A DNA stretch of 64,000 nt from Histomonas meleagridis (GCA_020186115.1 WSYJ01000060.1:620001-684000); one strand, 5' to 3'; shown: positions 10,182-20,543, counted from the first letter of the stretch. The notes: generated by a model from the letters alone, not told the origin. Program-made: numbers and translations.

Positions 10182-11126
10182 TTACATTGGCTTGCTCGAA
10201 GGCGATACCTTCAGATGTTTGTATATTGGTAAACATTGTCCGAAGAACAGAATTGCAAACACGACTGATGCTATTAAATTTATTCCAGCAAGTACAATGA
10301 ACAGAATTCCTAAAACAGGATTCTTACCACCGGCGAAAGATACTTCGGAGATTACAATTGATTTTGTTCCTTCGAATGAGCTGACGGGGTATGTATTATT
10401 TATTTGCACATAATAAGTTCCGTGATCAATATCAATGTCAGGTGCTGTAGAAGCCCAAAGTTTCCTAAACTTAGATAACGGTGCTATTTGTACCCAGTTT
10501 ACAAAATGTTCATCTTTTTGTCCTTTTGGAAACAAGGTAGAATTGCGAAGCCAAGCACTAGTATCATTGTATGTTGGGTTAGTGTCTTGAAAAAGAGAGT
10601 AATAAGTTGAGATAGATATGCTATCTGATGTGAAATTTGGTAATGAAGAATCAATTACAAAGGTATCGTTGAATATACTTGTTGGAAATGCGCCACAAGG
10701 GGCAAGTGGTTCGCCAATATCATTAACTCTCATTGGATCACATTTATCTAAATTATCTGATGTAACAAATTCTCCACTGAACTGATCCCAATTTTTCGAG
10801 CTCATGTAAAGGAAGTTATTTTGAAAGAAGTTTGTTAGTTGGTAATAAAAAAATAGCTGAGTTTTCTTCAGATCTCTGTCAACGTCAAAACTTACATTAC
10901 AAACTGTCCCAATTTGGCATTTATCATCATATCTTACAATGGCTTCCCAAAGTCCGTCGCTTGCCAAGAATATTGGCAATCCAAATGCGAGTGATACCAC
11001 TGTTAAAATAATGAAAATAATTGAAGAAACGCAAGGCGTGTAGAACGGCTTACATGACCCAAGCCTCTGCTGCAGGAACTTCGACTGCGCGTGCGGTACC
11101 TCCTCTCCGTGACTCTCGCTGGACAT
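10182..11126 (-). CDS. CDC50/LEM3 family P4-ATPase (flippase) subunit
   Basis: A 314-residue protein from the ATG at 11126; an 8-codon upstream extension begins at TTG. It has a short cytosolic N-terminus with QQRLGSCKPFYTP, TM1 at about 32-56 (SSIIFIILTVVSLAFGLPIF), a large luminal domain and TM2 at about 275-298. The luminal domain has FFYYQLTNFFQNNFLYM, typical of the family's 'YYxLxNFYQNHRRY' region, several cysteines and multiple N-x-S/T sites. CDC50 proteins escort P4-ATPases out of the ER and are needed for phospholipid flipping. The length fits the family (about 320-400). It sits 148 bases downstream of a minus-strand tetraspanin gene. Confidence 0.88.
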   Translation of the reverse strand: MSSESHGEEVPHAQSKFLQQRLGSCKPFYTPCVSSIIFIILTVVSLAFGLPIFLASDGLWEAIVRYDDKCQIGTVCNVSFDVDRDLKKTQLFFYYQLTNFFQNNFLYMSSKNWDQFSGEFVTSDNLDKCDPMRVNDIGEPLAPCGAFPTSIFNDTFVIDSSLPNFTSDSISISTYYSLFQDTNPTYNDTSAWLRNSTLFPKGQKDEHFVNWVQIAPLSKFRKLWASTAPDIDIDHGTYYVQINNTYPVSSFEGTKSIVISEVSFAGGKNPVLGILFIVLAGINLIASVVFAILFFGQCLPIYKHLKVSPSSKPM

Positions 11127-11274
11127 CGCCGACACGGAACTTGAGTTCAATTTGCGTGTTCAAATGCCATAAACCATTCAATTGTTGGCACTTCGCAAAG
11201 TATCAAAACGATTCGGCGCACTTTGAATTGTGGCGTCAAAAAAAAAATAAATATTTCATAGTGCTTTATCATAT

Positions 11275-13032
11275 TTAGCTGCTTGATGATGTTGAAGAAG
11301 ATCCAGAGCTCTCATCAGAGTCGTCCATTGATGTTGCGTTAGGTGACGATTCATATGAAGAAGATATTTCAGATTCGGATGATCCGGAGGAAGACTCAGA
11401 GTCTGATGAAGATTTGTCTGATGATGACTCAGAGGACGACTTCCTTGGCGGAGGCGGCGCTGGAGCTGGAGCGGGCGCTGGAGCTGGTGCTGGTGCTGGC
11501 GCAAGTTTGATCGGCTTGTTCTTGGGCAGCGATTCGGATGATCCGGAGGAGGACTCAGACTCAGACGACGACTCATCGGAAGACGACTTCTTTGGAGGCG
11601 GCGCTGGCTTAGCTGGCGCTGGCTTGGGCTGCGGCTTGGGCACTGGCTTCTTGCTGGACGACGAGTTGCTTGACTCCTCTGATGACGACTCGGTTTCGGA
11701 TGATGACTCTTCAGAAGATGACTTCTTTGGAGGCGGCGCTGGCTTGGGCTGAGGCTTTTGTTCGGCGGGCGGCGCCTTCCTCTCCTTGACGTCTGATGAT
11801 GGCTCTTCGGAGGTGGACTCTTCTGACGATGACTCAGATGATGACTCAGAGGTTGACTCTTCCTTCTTAGGTGGTGGAGATGGTGCCTTGGCTGGCTTAG
11901 GTGGCTTGTGCTTCTTAGACGATGAGGTGGACAACTCAGAGAATGATGACTCAGATGATGAATCTTCCTTCTTCTTCGGCTCCTCCTTCTTCTTTGGTTC
12001 TTCTTTCTTCTTTGGCTCTTCCTTCTTCGGTTCCTCCTTCTTCTTGGGCTCTTCCTTCTTTGGTGGCGCTGGCTTGGGCTCCTCCTTCTTCTTGGGTGGA
12101 GCTGGCTTCTTTGGCGCGGCCTTCTTGGCCTGCTTGTTCTTGTCGTTGTAGTTGAGGATTGAGATGACGTTTAAGATGATGATCAAAATGAGTAATGTTG
12201 GGATTTCAAAGCCAAGTAAGAAAGAATTGAAGGCATAGAAGGCAGAAAATGTGTTGACACTGAACTGTGTCCTTTCTTCTTGTGCATCATACTTTTCTAA
12301 CTCAAGATATGATTCAGTTGTTGCAACTTCTTCACGATCTTGTAATTGGTGGCTGACATAACATATGTACCCTTTCAAGTTGTCACCAGACCAACTTCCA
12401 ATGCAACTGTCGGAAGCAATTGTAAAGAAGCATGGATCATTTGATGAATGATTAAGATTTGACGCATTAACATTAACTGTACATTGGGCAATGGTGGATA
12501 CTGTGTAACTGTCATCTGATGTAATTGCATATGTAACAAAGAAATCTGGATGATCAGCTTGGAATTCTTCTAGTGATGAATAGTTTAAAGCTTGGTAAAC
12601 TTCAACAAGACCAGAACCATCATAGTTATCTACATATTCTCTGAATTCTGAATTACCATTATAATAATTGTAAACTGAAGGAACAATTGTTGTGCCGAAT
12701 CTAGTGTAATCAAGGCCCATGATCTGTGAAATTATAAGCCCTAATGATGTAATAATTGAAACAATGAAAATTATAAGTCTGACTATTTTAGCTGCATCAA
12801 GTAAGTACATAACTGTTACGATCAATAATAGGACGGCTGTTACGATAGCGAATACAACGCATAAAATTGCGATAGTATGTACCCATCTGTGAATTCCGTA
12901 TGTTAATTGAGAGTACATATTATTGTCATCAAATAATGCATTATATGTACATGCTGCTATGGACACAATGAAGAGACCAATAGTGCCACACCCAAGGACA
13001 AACTCGAGGATGGTTTCTCTCTTGAGAGCCAT
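11275..13032 (-). CDS. Tetraspanin-like protein with a long KPE/SE-rich cytosolic tail
   Basis: A 585-residue protein with ATG at 13032. Transmembrane helices lie at about 10-30, 54-76, 84-106 and 275-292, with a small loop between TM1 and TM2 and a large loop (about 107-270) holding C184, C201, C210 and C224-type cysteines and N-glycosylation sites. This is the trichomonad tetraspanin layout. The last 290 residues are unusual: repeated KKEEPKKEEP blocks, then SSSES/SSEESS blocks alternating with PAPAPAP and PPPKK. Such serine-acidic runs are typical casein kinase 2 targets. Ordinary tetraspanins have tails of under 40 residues. The repeats also make long meaningless antisense frames. Confidence 0.8.
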   Translation of the reverse strand: MALKRETILEFVLGCGTIGLFIVSIAACTYNALFDDNNMYSQLTYGIHRWVHTIAILCVVFAIVTAVLLLIVTVMYLLDAAKIVRLIIFIVSIITSLGLIISQIMGLDYTRFGTTIVPSVYNYYNGNSEFREYVDNYDGSGLVEVYQALNYSSLEEFQADHPDFFVTYAITSDDSYTVSTIAQCTVNVNASNLNHSSNDPCFFTIASDSCIGSWSGDNLKGYICYVSHQLQDREEVATTESYLELEKYDAQEERTQFSVNTFSAFYAFNSFLLGFEIPTLLILIIILNVISILNYNDKNKQAKKAAPKKPAPPKKKEEPKPAPPKKEEPKKKEEPKKEEPKKKEEPKKKEEPKKKEDSSSESSFSELSTSSSKKHKPPKPAKAPSPPPKKEESTSESSSESSSEESTSEEPSSDVKERKAPPAEQKPQPKPAPPPKKSSSEESSSETESSSEESSNSSSSKKPVPKPQPKPAPAKPAPPPKKSSSDESSSESESSSGSSESLPKNKPIKLAPAPAPAPAPAPAPAPPPPRKSSSESSSDKSSSDSESSSGSSESEISSSYESSPNATSMDDSDESSGSSSTSSSS

Positions 13033-13961
13033 ATTTCTTTATAATTTCGGTTGGTTGAGCTTTTTCAAGAAACAAATTGAAAAAGCGGAACATTTGAATT
13101 GGCTTTTTGGGCCAAACGGTTGCGTGCGCTGATCGTTGATTGGTCTTTTAAAATTCAATTAACACTGACCAATTGAGCTTTTTCAAATGAGTTGTATGGG
13201 AGAAATGATTTCGTTTCGTTCCAATTTATACCAATGTTATGATTTTAATTTTATTAACATAATGTTATTCACTTTTTTAAGCTTTACATAGTGTTAAAAG
13301 CAAAAATAAATGGAATTTAAAAGAATTGCAAAAACACCAAGGTTTTGCATCGTATCAGAATTATTTTCAATACTTTACGGATCAAAAGTCTTGATTTTTT
13401 CTCATGCTAAATCTTCAATTTTTTGCAATTTATTAAGGAAATCGTTTAATAAAAATCATTAATGTTGAATTATATAATATTTAGATGATGACTTGGAACG
13501 AAACAATGTTTCTTTACGAACTTCTTTTTGTCATCGTTTGTTCGAACAAATAATGTCTTAAATTTTTTGACTTTCAGGTGAGATTCTTATCGTATTTATC
13601 ACAAATTTTCTTCTTAATCGCTTCAACTTTTTGATAACTTTATCGTTCGTGATATGTTTACCACAACGTTCAGCTTTTTACCATTTGTTCATATATAACA
13701 GTAAATTTTAACAATGAAAATCATAGATCTTTAAAGTCCTGACGTATTATACTTAAAGTCTAAGAAACTTCAATAGAAAAATCAATGTTCACCCGTTCAA
13801 AATTAACATTGAAAATAAAAAAAAAATTGTAACAATGATAACAATTGATATTTCATTGCCTTTCCACCTCACGAGTATTTAGTATTTTATTTAAATTTAG
13901 ATGAAAAACAGGTGAGAAAAAAATCATTTAATAAAGTACGTTAATTTTTTAACGGTTTCTA
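13033..13961. other. Divergent intergenic region with two promoters
   Basis: 929 AT-rich bases between divergent genes. AACGGTT motifs lie at 13115-13121 (83 bases upstream of the tetraspanin ATG) and at 13951-13957 (5 bases before the Kelch ATG). No coding or RNA gene is seen. Confidence 0.5.
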
Positions 13962-16727
13962 ATGACAGACCAACAAAAACAAGATGTTTTAAAGATCGAA
14001 ATGGAAATGGAACAGACACATATTCTAGGTCAAAGCGTTCAAACAAAAAATAGTTTTTCTTATTTTGGCGGATATGACATGAAAGATCTTTGGATTCAAA
14101 ATTCGAGTTCTGAATTTAATACAAGACTTATTCATGTTGGTACTGTAGCATCAATTACAGAAGGTTTGTCTAAAATTCATGATATGCAATTTCCTTACAC
14201 AAGAATTATTGGTGCTTTATGTGTTTTTAATCCCGAATGCAGTATTTCATATATGTTTGGCGGAATGATTCAACAAGCAAACGCTAACAACAAACTCGAA
14301 ATCATTTGTTCAGACAAAATCTATGCACATAAATGGGACAATTTATTTCCAATATCATATTTTAATCCTAACAAAGACATATTTTCCAAGAGGGGATGTT
14401 TTTCTCCATGCGGGCGATGTTTTCATTCAGGTGCATGGGAAATCAATTCATCTTCAATGTGGATTTTTGGTGGTCTTTGTCAAATAGAAGGCACCGTAAC
14501 CTTTTTAAATGATTTGTGGAATTGGTCTAACATTACTGGTAATTGGATTCAGGTTGAAGCCCTTAATTCACCATCTCCAAGGATTTATTCGTCACTTTTT
14601 TGTGTTGAGAACAAACTTTTTCTGTTCGGCGGTTTTACTCAAACAGCCGAAACTTCATTTTTTTGGGTTCTTGATTTATCCCAATCTGTTTTAAAATGGG
14701 AAGAAATTGAGATTCCAGTCCAGCTTAAAAGTCAAGTTTATGGTTGTAAGCTTAAATTTTATAGTGATGATTATAATTCATATCTTGTTTTTGTTGGTGG
14801 CTCAAATTTTTATCTTGATATTAATTTCATAGAAAAAGGAATTAACAATATAAAAGAAGATATTGAAAATCAAGCGCCATTAACCATTTGGTTTTATTCA
14901 CTTCATAACAAAAATTTTAGAAAATTTGTAGTTAAAGATGTGCCTAATGTTTCATATCATAGTTGTGAAATTATTAATGAAGACGTATATATATCTGGCG
15001 GCATTATTACTAACAAACAATTTAATGTTAAGCCCAATAATATAATTTATAAAATTAATTTTAAGAATTTTTTATATAAAAATTCATTTAATAATTCGTA
15101 TATGATAAACTCAATTCAATCGTTTAGTAAGTCATTTAACCCAATTAATGATCAATTTATTAAAGACTTAAGAGATATAATAATAGAAAAACAGAATAAA
15201 CAAATTTCAAAATTATTTATAAAGGAATTAACTGAATTATTTCATTATCATCAAACATATCATTTTCCATTACAAAACTTTGTATGTTATGCTAATGTAT
15301 ATGCGAAAAAAGAAATTTTACTTAAACGAATTGGAAAAATGTTTTTTCCTCAAACAGCAATACCAAAAGAATATATATATGACTTAATATATTACGCATA
15401 TACTGATACAATTGATCTAACAAAAACAAAATATACAAATTTTTCTGAGTTTTCTATGTTTATTGAGTTTTGTATGTTAAATAAATTATATCGTTTAATA
15501 TGGTATGAGTTTGGTTATCATTTACAGAATTTAATACCTTCACAAGTATTTCGTTTGTGTTTTTCAACATTTGGTAATTCTAAACAACCAATGTTTGAAG
15601 ATCCTAATTTAATAATAATGAAAAAAGTTTTTTTGTTTTTTTTAACTAAATATCATCGATTTGCCGATTTTTCATTACTTATCGGATTATCATCAATTTC
15701 ATCACGTTTTATCCTAAAGAAAATTTCATATTTTGAAACTTGTGATTATGAATCAATTAAATTAATATTTCCAAATTCAAATCATAAGTATCAACTTGCA
15801 TATTTAACAAATGGTACAAGAAAAGATATATTAAATAATATATTTAAATTTGATAATGATGTTCTTAATGAAACAGATATTATAATAGTTAAATCAATTC
15901 TTTCTTTTACTATTCCATTACTTTTTGATTTCCATTCGAATAAAATAATTTTCTCTTTGATAAAATTACTTAATTCATGTGATATGAATTTCACCGAAAA
16001 ATATTTTAATGATTTAATAGATAACTCTAAAAATTTGTTTTTTATTATGGCAAAAGAAAATATATATTTTAAAAAGGATTTAGTTTCTTTATTGCCGAAT
16101 ATTAAATTTAATTTTTTGTTATTTTTTGTGCTCGATTTAATTGGAATTTGTGGTAATGTTATTATAATAAATGATGATAATAATATGAAATTTTTTTATG
16201 ATTCGAATTATGGAATTTCAATTCCAAACATAACATTAAATTTAAATATATCAAAAAAATCTATATATGCTATATTTTTCGTCTTATATACTAATATTAA
16301 AATCAATGATTTACCCGATTTTTTTGATATGGAATCATTGGCATATGATTGTTTAACATTGTTAAGTAAAAATTTAATTATTCCTCCGTTTTGTATTATG
16401 AATGATATGAAAGATTTCGTAATACAAAAATTGTTTATATCTAAAGATAAAAAAGAAGCAATTTATAAAATCGCAAATTTGTTTCCGAAATTATTTAACG
16501 CAAGATTACATGAGAAATTATTTAATTTATATGAATTCGATGAAATTTATAATATTATAAATGAAAATTTCTTAAATGATTGCGATGATGAACAAAAAGA
16601 ATATTTGATATTAAGACATAATTCAATGATTTTGCCTCATGAAGAAGAAATAAATGTGGCAAATATTGATAAAGAAGATGAGTATGATTCTGAATCAGAT
16701 TCTGATGGAGTTTCTTATTCAAAATAA
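13962..16727 (+). CDS. Kelch-repeat protein with BTB-like C-terminal half
   Basis: A 921-residue protein with ATG at 13962, directly preceded by AACGGTT. The first 350 residues contain Kelch blades with 'GG' doublets: FSYFGGYD, SYMFGGMI, MWIFGGLC followed by NDLWNW, LFLFGGFT, and VYISGGII. The middle has FVCYANVYAKKEILLKRIGKMFF and YIYDLIYYAYTDTIDLT. This matches the BTB end pattern (I-x-x-R-S-x-Y-F then F-x-x-x-L-x-Y-x-Y-T-D), with a BACK-like helical region after it and a second possible BTB near residue 680. Kelch-BTB proteins are often Cullin-3 adaptors; that role is inferred. The last 25 residues are acidic. AT content rises sharply after the Kelch part. Confidence 0.72.
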   Translation: MTDQQKQDVLKIEMEMEQTHILGQSVQTKNSFSYFGGYDMKDLWIQNSSSEFNTRLIHVGTVASITEGLSKIHDMQFPYTRIIGALCVFNPECSISYMFGGMIQQANANNKLEIICSDKIYAHKWDNLFPISYFNPNKDIFSKRGCFSPCGRCFHSGAWEINSSSMWIFGGLCQIEGTVTFLNDLWNWSNITGNWIQVEALNSPSPRIYSSLFCVENKLFLFGGFTQTAETSFFWVLDLSQSVLKWEEIEIPVQLKSQVYGCKLKFYSDDYNSYLVFVGGSNFYLDINFIEKGINNIKEDIENQAPLTIWFYSLHNKNFRKFVVKDVPNVSYHSCEIINEDVYISGGIITNKQFNVKPNNIIYKINFKNFLYKNSFNNSYMINSIQSFSKSFNPINDQFIKDLRDIIIEKQNKQISKLFIKELTELFHYHQTYHFPLQNFVCYANVYAKKEILLKRIGKMFFPQTAIPKEYIYDLIYYAYTDTIDLTKTKYTNFSEFSMFIEFCMLNKLYRLIWYEFGYHLQNLIPSQVFRLCFSTFGNSKQPMFEDPNLIIMKKVFLFFLTKYHRFADFSLLIGLSSISSRFILKKISYFETCDYESIKLIFPNSNHKYQLAYLTNGTRKDILNNIFKFDNDVLNETDIIIVKSILSFTIPLLFDFHSNKIIFSLIKLLNSCDMNFTEKYFNDLIDNSKNLFFIMAKENIYFKKDLVSLLPNIKFNFLLFFVLDLIGICGNVIIINDDNNMKFFYDSNYGISIPNITLNLNISKKSIYAIFFVLYTNIKINDLPDFFDMESLAYDCLTLLSKNLIIPPFCIMNDMKDFVIQKLFISKDKKEAIYKIANLFPKLFNARLHEKLFNLYEFDEIYNIINENFLNDCDDEQKEYLILRHNSMILPHEEEINVANIDKEDEYDSESDSDGVSYSK

Positions 16728-16996
16728 TTAATAAAATGTTTTTAATGTTTAATTTTGTTTTTCATCTTTTTCCTAGGAAATTATTCAATTAAATTTAATA
16801 TATATTCACTTATATAAAGACATGTTTGAAACTTATGTATTATTTTTTGAGGATTTAGAATGCAATTTATATATAAATTTCACTTTGAATCTCTTCTTAT
16901 CATATCATTAGCTTAATTCATAAAATTGTTTTGATTTTGCATAAATTATTAAACGTATAATTTTTATTTAAAAATCCAAAATAATTATTAATACAG

Positions 16997-17707
16997 TTAT
17001 TGCTTAGCATACTGTATAAGCATGTGATGTTCATCATCAATGGTCATTCCGTTTAAGCCATTAAGTGCTGCTGTTGCTTGGTCAATTGTATCAAATTCAA
17101 CAAATGCAATATCGTTTTTCTTTGGAACAGTTCGTGCTTCAACAAATCCAAGGTACTGTTGGAACAACATACTAAGTAAGAGCTTGTTATCTGAGTCAGG
17201 AAGATTCTGAACAAATAATGTCTTATTAGGCGGATTGAGATCTGCTGTTGGAGCAATAACAGGAATTGGTTTGGAATAGGCTGGCTCTTCTGTGATAATT
17301 ATCTCTTCTTCATCTTCTGAGAGCATATCGAAATCGTAATATTTTGGAATCGAACCATGTGTAAGAAATTCAGCTTCAGCATCTGATATTCGTTCTGCCT
17401 TCCTACCATATGGGTTAAATGTTCCTGACATTTTTTGAGTAATTTGTGATTTTGCAAGCGCAAAATTTACTGAAATTGGTCTATCAAATAAATAATATTT
17501 ATCAAGCATTCTTTTTGCAGCAACAGCACTATCAGTTGATTGAAATGTAATCCATGCTTGACCACGTCTCTTTAATCCTTTATGAGCTCTAATTTCTAGA
17601 ATTGTTCCGTAAGCAGAAAATATAGAAAACAAAGCTCTCTTTAGCTCATTGGTACCGATTTTATCGCAAATATGATTAACATAAAGAGTTTGCGAAACAA
17701 CTGACAT
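16997..17707 (-). CDS. SNRPB2: U1A/U2B''-type snRNP protein with two RRMs
   Basis: The ATG at 17707 gives a 236-residue protein beginning MSVVSQTLYVNHICDKIG; the longer frame begins at GTG. RRM1 (about 8-85) has RNP2 LYVNHI and RNP1 RRGQAWITF. RRM2 (about 160-235) has TLFVQNLP and DIAFVEF, joined by an acidic linker. Two terminal RRMs with the 'LKRALFSIFSAYGTILEI' helix identify the U1A/U2B''/Snf family. These proteins bind stem-loops of U1 or U2 snRNA; U2B'' needs the partner U2A'. A U2A' gene lies at 59.4-59.9 kb in this window, which favours the U2B'' reading, although some protists use one protein for both snRNAs. Half-site CCGTTA at 17748-17753 lies upstream. Confidence 0.88.
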   Translation of the reverse strand: MSVVSQTLYVNHICDKIGTNELKRALFSIFSAYGTILEIRAHKGLKRRGQAWITFQSTDSAVAAKRMLDKYYLFDRPISVNFALAKSQITQKMSGTFNPYGRKAERISDAEAEFLTHGSIPKYYDFDMLSEDEEEIIITEEPAYSKPIPVIAPTADLNPPNKTLFVQNLPDSDNKLLLSMLFQQYLGFVEARTVPKKNDIAFVEFDTIDQATAALNGLNGMTIDDEHHMLIQYAKQ

Positions 17708-17762
17708 TAGTTTCGATTTCACACAACAGTTAAAATTTTGACTGTATCCGTTAACTTAAAAT

Positions 17763-18902
17763 TTGGAATTCTCGAAACAAGAAAATCAATTTTCCAATTT
17801 TCTGGAAAAATATTCTGAATATTTAACTGATGCTCCAAACAAAGATGAACTACTTGTTTTTGGAAAAAAATTATTATCACCTTTTCCTCAAACATCCAAT
17901 AATAGAAAGTCAATACAACTACTTGAAAAAAAGGAAACAGAATTATCAACTCCTCGTAAAGAAGAACATCCTCGAGTGAAATCATCAATATCTTTATATT
18001 CTCGATTTGATACATTTCCTTTAAATAACAAAACCACAACAGAACAACTCTCAACTGAAATCAATGCAATTCAACATAAAAACGATCTTCTTCGTCTTAA
18101 GAAGAAAACACTTCAGACCAAAAAGTCCGAACTTACCACTCAATATCAAAATATGATAATAGATAGTATTCATAAAAAAGAAGAATTAAACGAAGAACTT
18201 TTAACACTGAAACAAGAGCTTGCTCAGTTAATGCGTCGTTATGACACCACATCACCAGATACGATTTATAATCCCAAAATGAGTGAATTCATTGAACTTA
18301 ATCAACGCATTATTCATCGTATCAACGAACCCAAATCTCTTGCGCGCGATTCCATTCTTCATTGTGAGCGTTGTGTCTTTGATCTTTACAAAACCAAATT
18401 AGAAACACTTTTACAACATTCATTTCAATTAACGCCAGAAGAAACGCAAAAATATTTTAATGATTCCTCGAATGAAATCGAAGAACAAATAAATCAACTT
18501 CGGAAAAGTATAAATAACGAAAGTATTCGAAACGAGAAACTTCAAAACGAAGTTCGACAACTCGAAGATTGTGTCATAATACAAAATGATGAAATTCGAA
18601 CATTAAAACATAAGTTAACACAAATCGAAGATAACATTGAAGAGATTAATACAATTTCGGTGAATGAAATAATGGAACTAAAGGAGAAATATAACAAATT
18701 GTTGAATAATCAAAATGAAGAAAATTCATTTGTTTCTTCAGCAAGAGAAAATGGAAAAGAGAAAAAGAAATTAAAAAGAACTTCTTCAATGAAAAATAAT
18801 ATAAAAGATTTGATGGAGAATATGAAGAGCGAAGAATTCTTTGTCGAAAATAGAAAAGAATTTCTGTTTTCTAAAATTAGTAATCCCGAAAACATTATGT
18901 AA
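17763..18902 (+). CDS. Coiled-coil protein with no obvious ATG start
   Basis: An open frame of 380 codons with long coiled-coil segments (about 80-150, 220-330), many K/E/Q/N residues and a basic C-terminal part (KEKKKLKRTSS). The frame opens after a TAA at 17757-17759 and its first possible start is TTG at 17763. The first in-frame ATG is only at about codon 130, yet the upstream 130 codons read as good protein. No ATG in any phase lies between 17707 and about 17820 on this strand. Possible explanations are non-AUG initiation, a small 5' exon, or a sequence error. It diverges from the U2B'' gene across only 55 bases. No family recognised. Confidence 0.6.
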   Translation: MEFSKQENQFSNFLEKYSEYLTDAPNKDELLVFGKKLLSPFPQTSNNRKSIQLLEKKETELSTPRKEEHPRVKSSISLYSRFDTFPLNNKTTTEQLSTEINAIQHKNDLLRLKKKTLQTKKSELTTQYQNMIIDSIHKKEELNEELLTLKQELAQLMRRYDTTSPDTIYNPKMSEFIELNQRIIHRINEPKSLARDSILHCERCVFDLYKTKLETLLQHSFQLTPEETQKYFNDSSNEIEEQINQLRKSINNESIRNEKLQNEVRQLEDCVIIQNDEIRTLKHKLTQIEDNIEEINTISVNEIMELKEKYNKLLNNQNEENSFVSSARENGKEKKKLKRTSSMKNNIKDLMENMKSEEFFVENRKEFLFSKISNPENIM

Positions 18903-19309
18903 ATTGTATAAATTTAATTTAATTTTTTTCATTGTATTACAAAAATGATTATTGGAAGGATAACATTAATCATAAATAGTAAAAAAAAAAAAGATTAATT
19001 TTGAAATTATGATTGAAAAATAATATTTTTATGAATATTCTTCTTCAATGTGATGAACAACTTAAAATATGAGTTCCTTGGTGATAAATCTTAAACATTT
19101 CAATATTTCAAATTGATTCATATATCATAACTTTGTGGTTGGCTGCTAAAGACATATTAAAATTCATATTTTGAATGATGGGAAAGTTTTTTTTGGCAGC
19201 ATTATGAACAAATAAATATGACATATTATATTTACAAAATCTTATGAATGGTTAAGGTTTTGGCACTGCAAATACCATAAATAATCCAAAAACAAAAAAC
19301 AGGTACTCA
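18903..19309. other. Intergenic, nothing seen
   Basis: About 400 bases of AT-rich sequence between the coiled-coil gene and an ankyrin gene relic; no frame, RNA or repeat that I can support. Confidence 0.4.
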
Positions 19310-19905
19310 TTGAGAAGAGGATGTGGAGAAGATAATGGTCCATATTTTAACTTGGATTCAATTATTGAACTTGAGAGAATCATATTTAATTTAAATGAAG
19401 AAAATATTGAATCATCAATTGAAGAAACAATAAAATTATTAAACGATAATTCTATCATTTTTGGAAGAAGAAGGAATGAATATCAATGGTATTATTATCA
19501 ATGAATCATCAAGTAATGGGAATTTATATCTTAAATATTTTCTTCAAAAGAATCAAATACCAAAAAATATTTTATTTATATCTATGTACTGTAAAATCAG
19601 GAAACATGTTTGAACTTTTGAAATATATCAGATAACAAAAAGAAATTGATGTCAATGCTGAAAATATTTTATAATTTTGTTTTAATAATTTCATATCTAA
19701 AAGTAATATATAGAAATTATATAAATTGTTTCAAACAGCACTTGAGGTTGAATCTAATTATGGCTTCACTGAAATTGAAAAGTTGATTCGTGAGAAAATA
19801 AATCAAATCAAAGTATTTATAAATGCGACCAAAAATGGTAAAACGAAGAAAGTTGCAGAACATATACAGAAAAGAGTTAATATAAATGTTAAAGATATTG
19901 ATTAG
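19310..19905 (+). pseudogene. Decayed ankyrin gene (trichomonad DUF3447 type)
   Basis: Broken fragments match the ankyrin loci elsewhere in the window. The first block, near 19340-19450, reads ELERIIFNLNEENIESSIEE, equivalent to the N-terminal LNLNEENIELTVQQ of the locus at 25.2 kb. A second, near 19510-19620, reads GNLYLKYFLQKNQIPKNI, matching its GNLFLVKHFLKEYPIPKNI. About 500 codons between them are missing. One spacer-like block with TTTCAAACAG then leads into a degenerate repeat unit near 19737-19900. Frames are broken by stops (for example at 19501) and there is no ATG at the start. This is an internally deleted remnant. Confidence 0.75.
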
Positions 19906-20150
19906 ATATGTTTACTATATAAATCATTATTTTGATATTTTTATATAATATATGGAAATTATTTATATGATTTAAAACAGTTTTCATTTACAGTTGTTAA
20001 AGCACAACTATTATAAATAAAGTTTTTTATGAATTTATTAAAAATTGAGTGAAATTTGGCGGAGTGTCAACTTTTTAAATAACTTTTGATCGTTCATATT
20101 TTTCAATTTGAATATGTCTGTTTGGCAAAAACGAGAAAAATATTTTTCTT

Positions 20151-20543
20151 ATGAATGAAGTTCAGATCGATACAATAAATGAAACCAACAAAAATTTGCT
20201 TAGTCGCTCAGTCTCCAAGCCAAAAGTTTTTGTATCATTCACAGAAGCAACGAAAGCAAACACATTAAAATGTGAATTTGGAATTCAAAAAGATGATACC
20301 ACAATATATCTCCACAAAAGCAAAACGAATTTTACGAGTCTTACTCATTTTGACAAAGTTGTTCGAGAATATTTTCATGCATCACGTTTTGTCACGCCGT
20401 TTCCAAAGAAACCATCGGACAAACTTATCGATGAACTCAACAAATACTTCTTCGAGCTCATAAAAATTCCGGGTTTTGTTATTTTTTCCCCATTTGTTGA
20501 ACTTTTTCACTTCGATCCGAAAATTTTCGGAGATTTTGAATAA
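20151..20543 (+). CDS. Small PX-domain-like protein
   Basis: A 130-residue protein with ATG at 20151. Residues about 60-125 (FTSLTHFDKVVREYF, then FPKKPSDKLIDELNKYF, ELIKIPGF, FSPFVELFHFDP) follow the C-terminal half of a PX domain: an F-x-x-L/V helix, a proline-rich P-x-x-P-K turn, and a helix ending in 'L-x-x-P-x-F-x-x-F-x-x-F'. The N-terminal strand part (KPKVFVSFTEATKANTLKCEF) precedes it. PX domains bind phosphoinositides, mainly PI3P on endosomes. The usual R-R/K-Y-S-D-F basic pocket is weak, so lipid binding is uncertain. A 14-codon upstream frame (20114-20158) overlaps the start codon. It converges with the sirtuin gene, with a 53-base gap. Confidence 0.55.
   Translation: MNEVQIDTINETNKNLLSRSVSKPKVFVSFTEATKANTLKCEFGIQKDDTTIYLHKSKTNFTSLTHFDKVVREYFHASRFVTPFPKKPSDKLIDELNKYFFELIKIPGFVIFSPFVELFHFDPKIFGDFE

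Noticed and set aside
11414-12155. Plus-strand frames of 77-121 codons rich in Asp/Gly/Ser, antisense to the tetraspanin tail
   Set aside because: They mirror the repetitive codons of the minus-strand tail and have no start context or domain.
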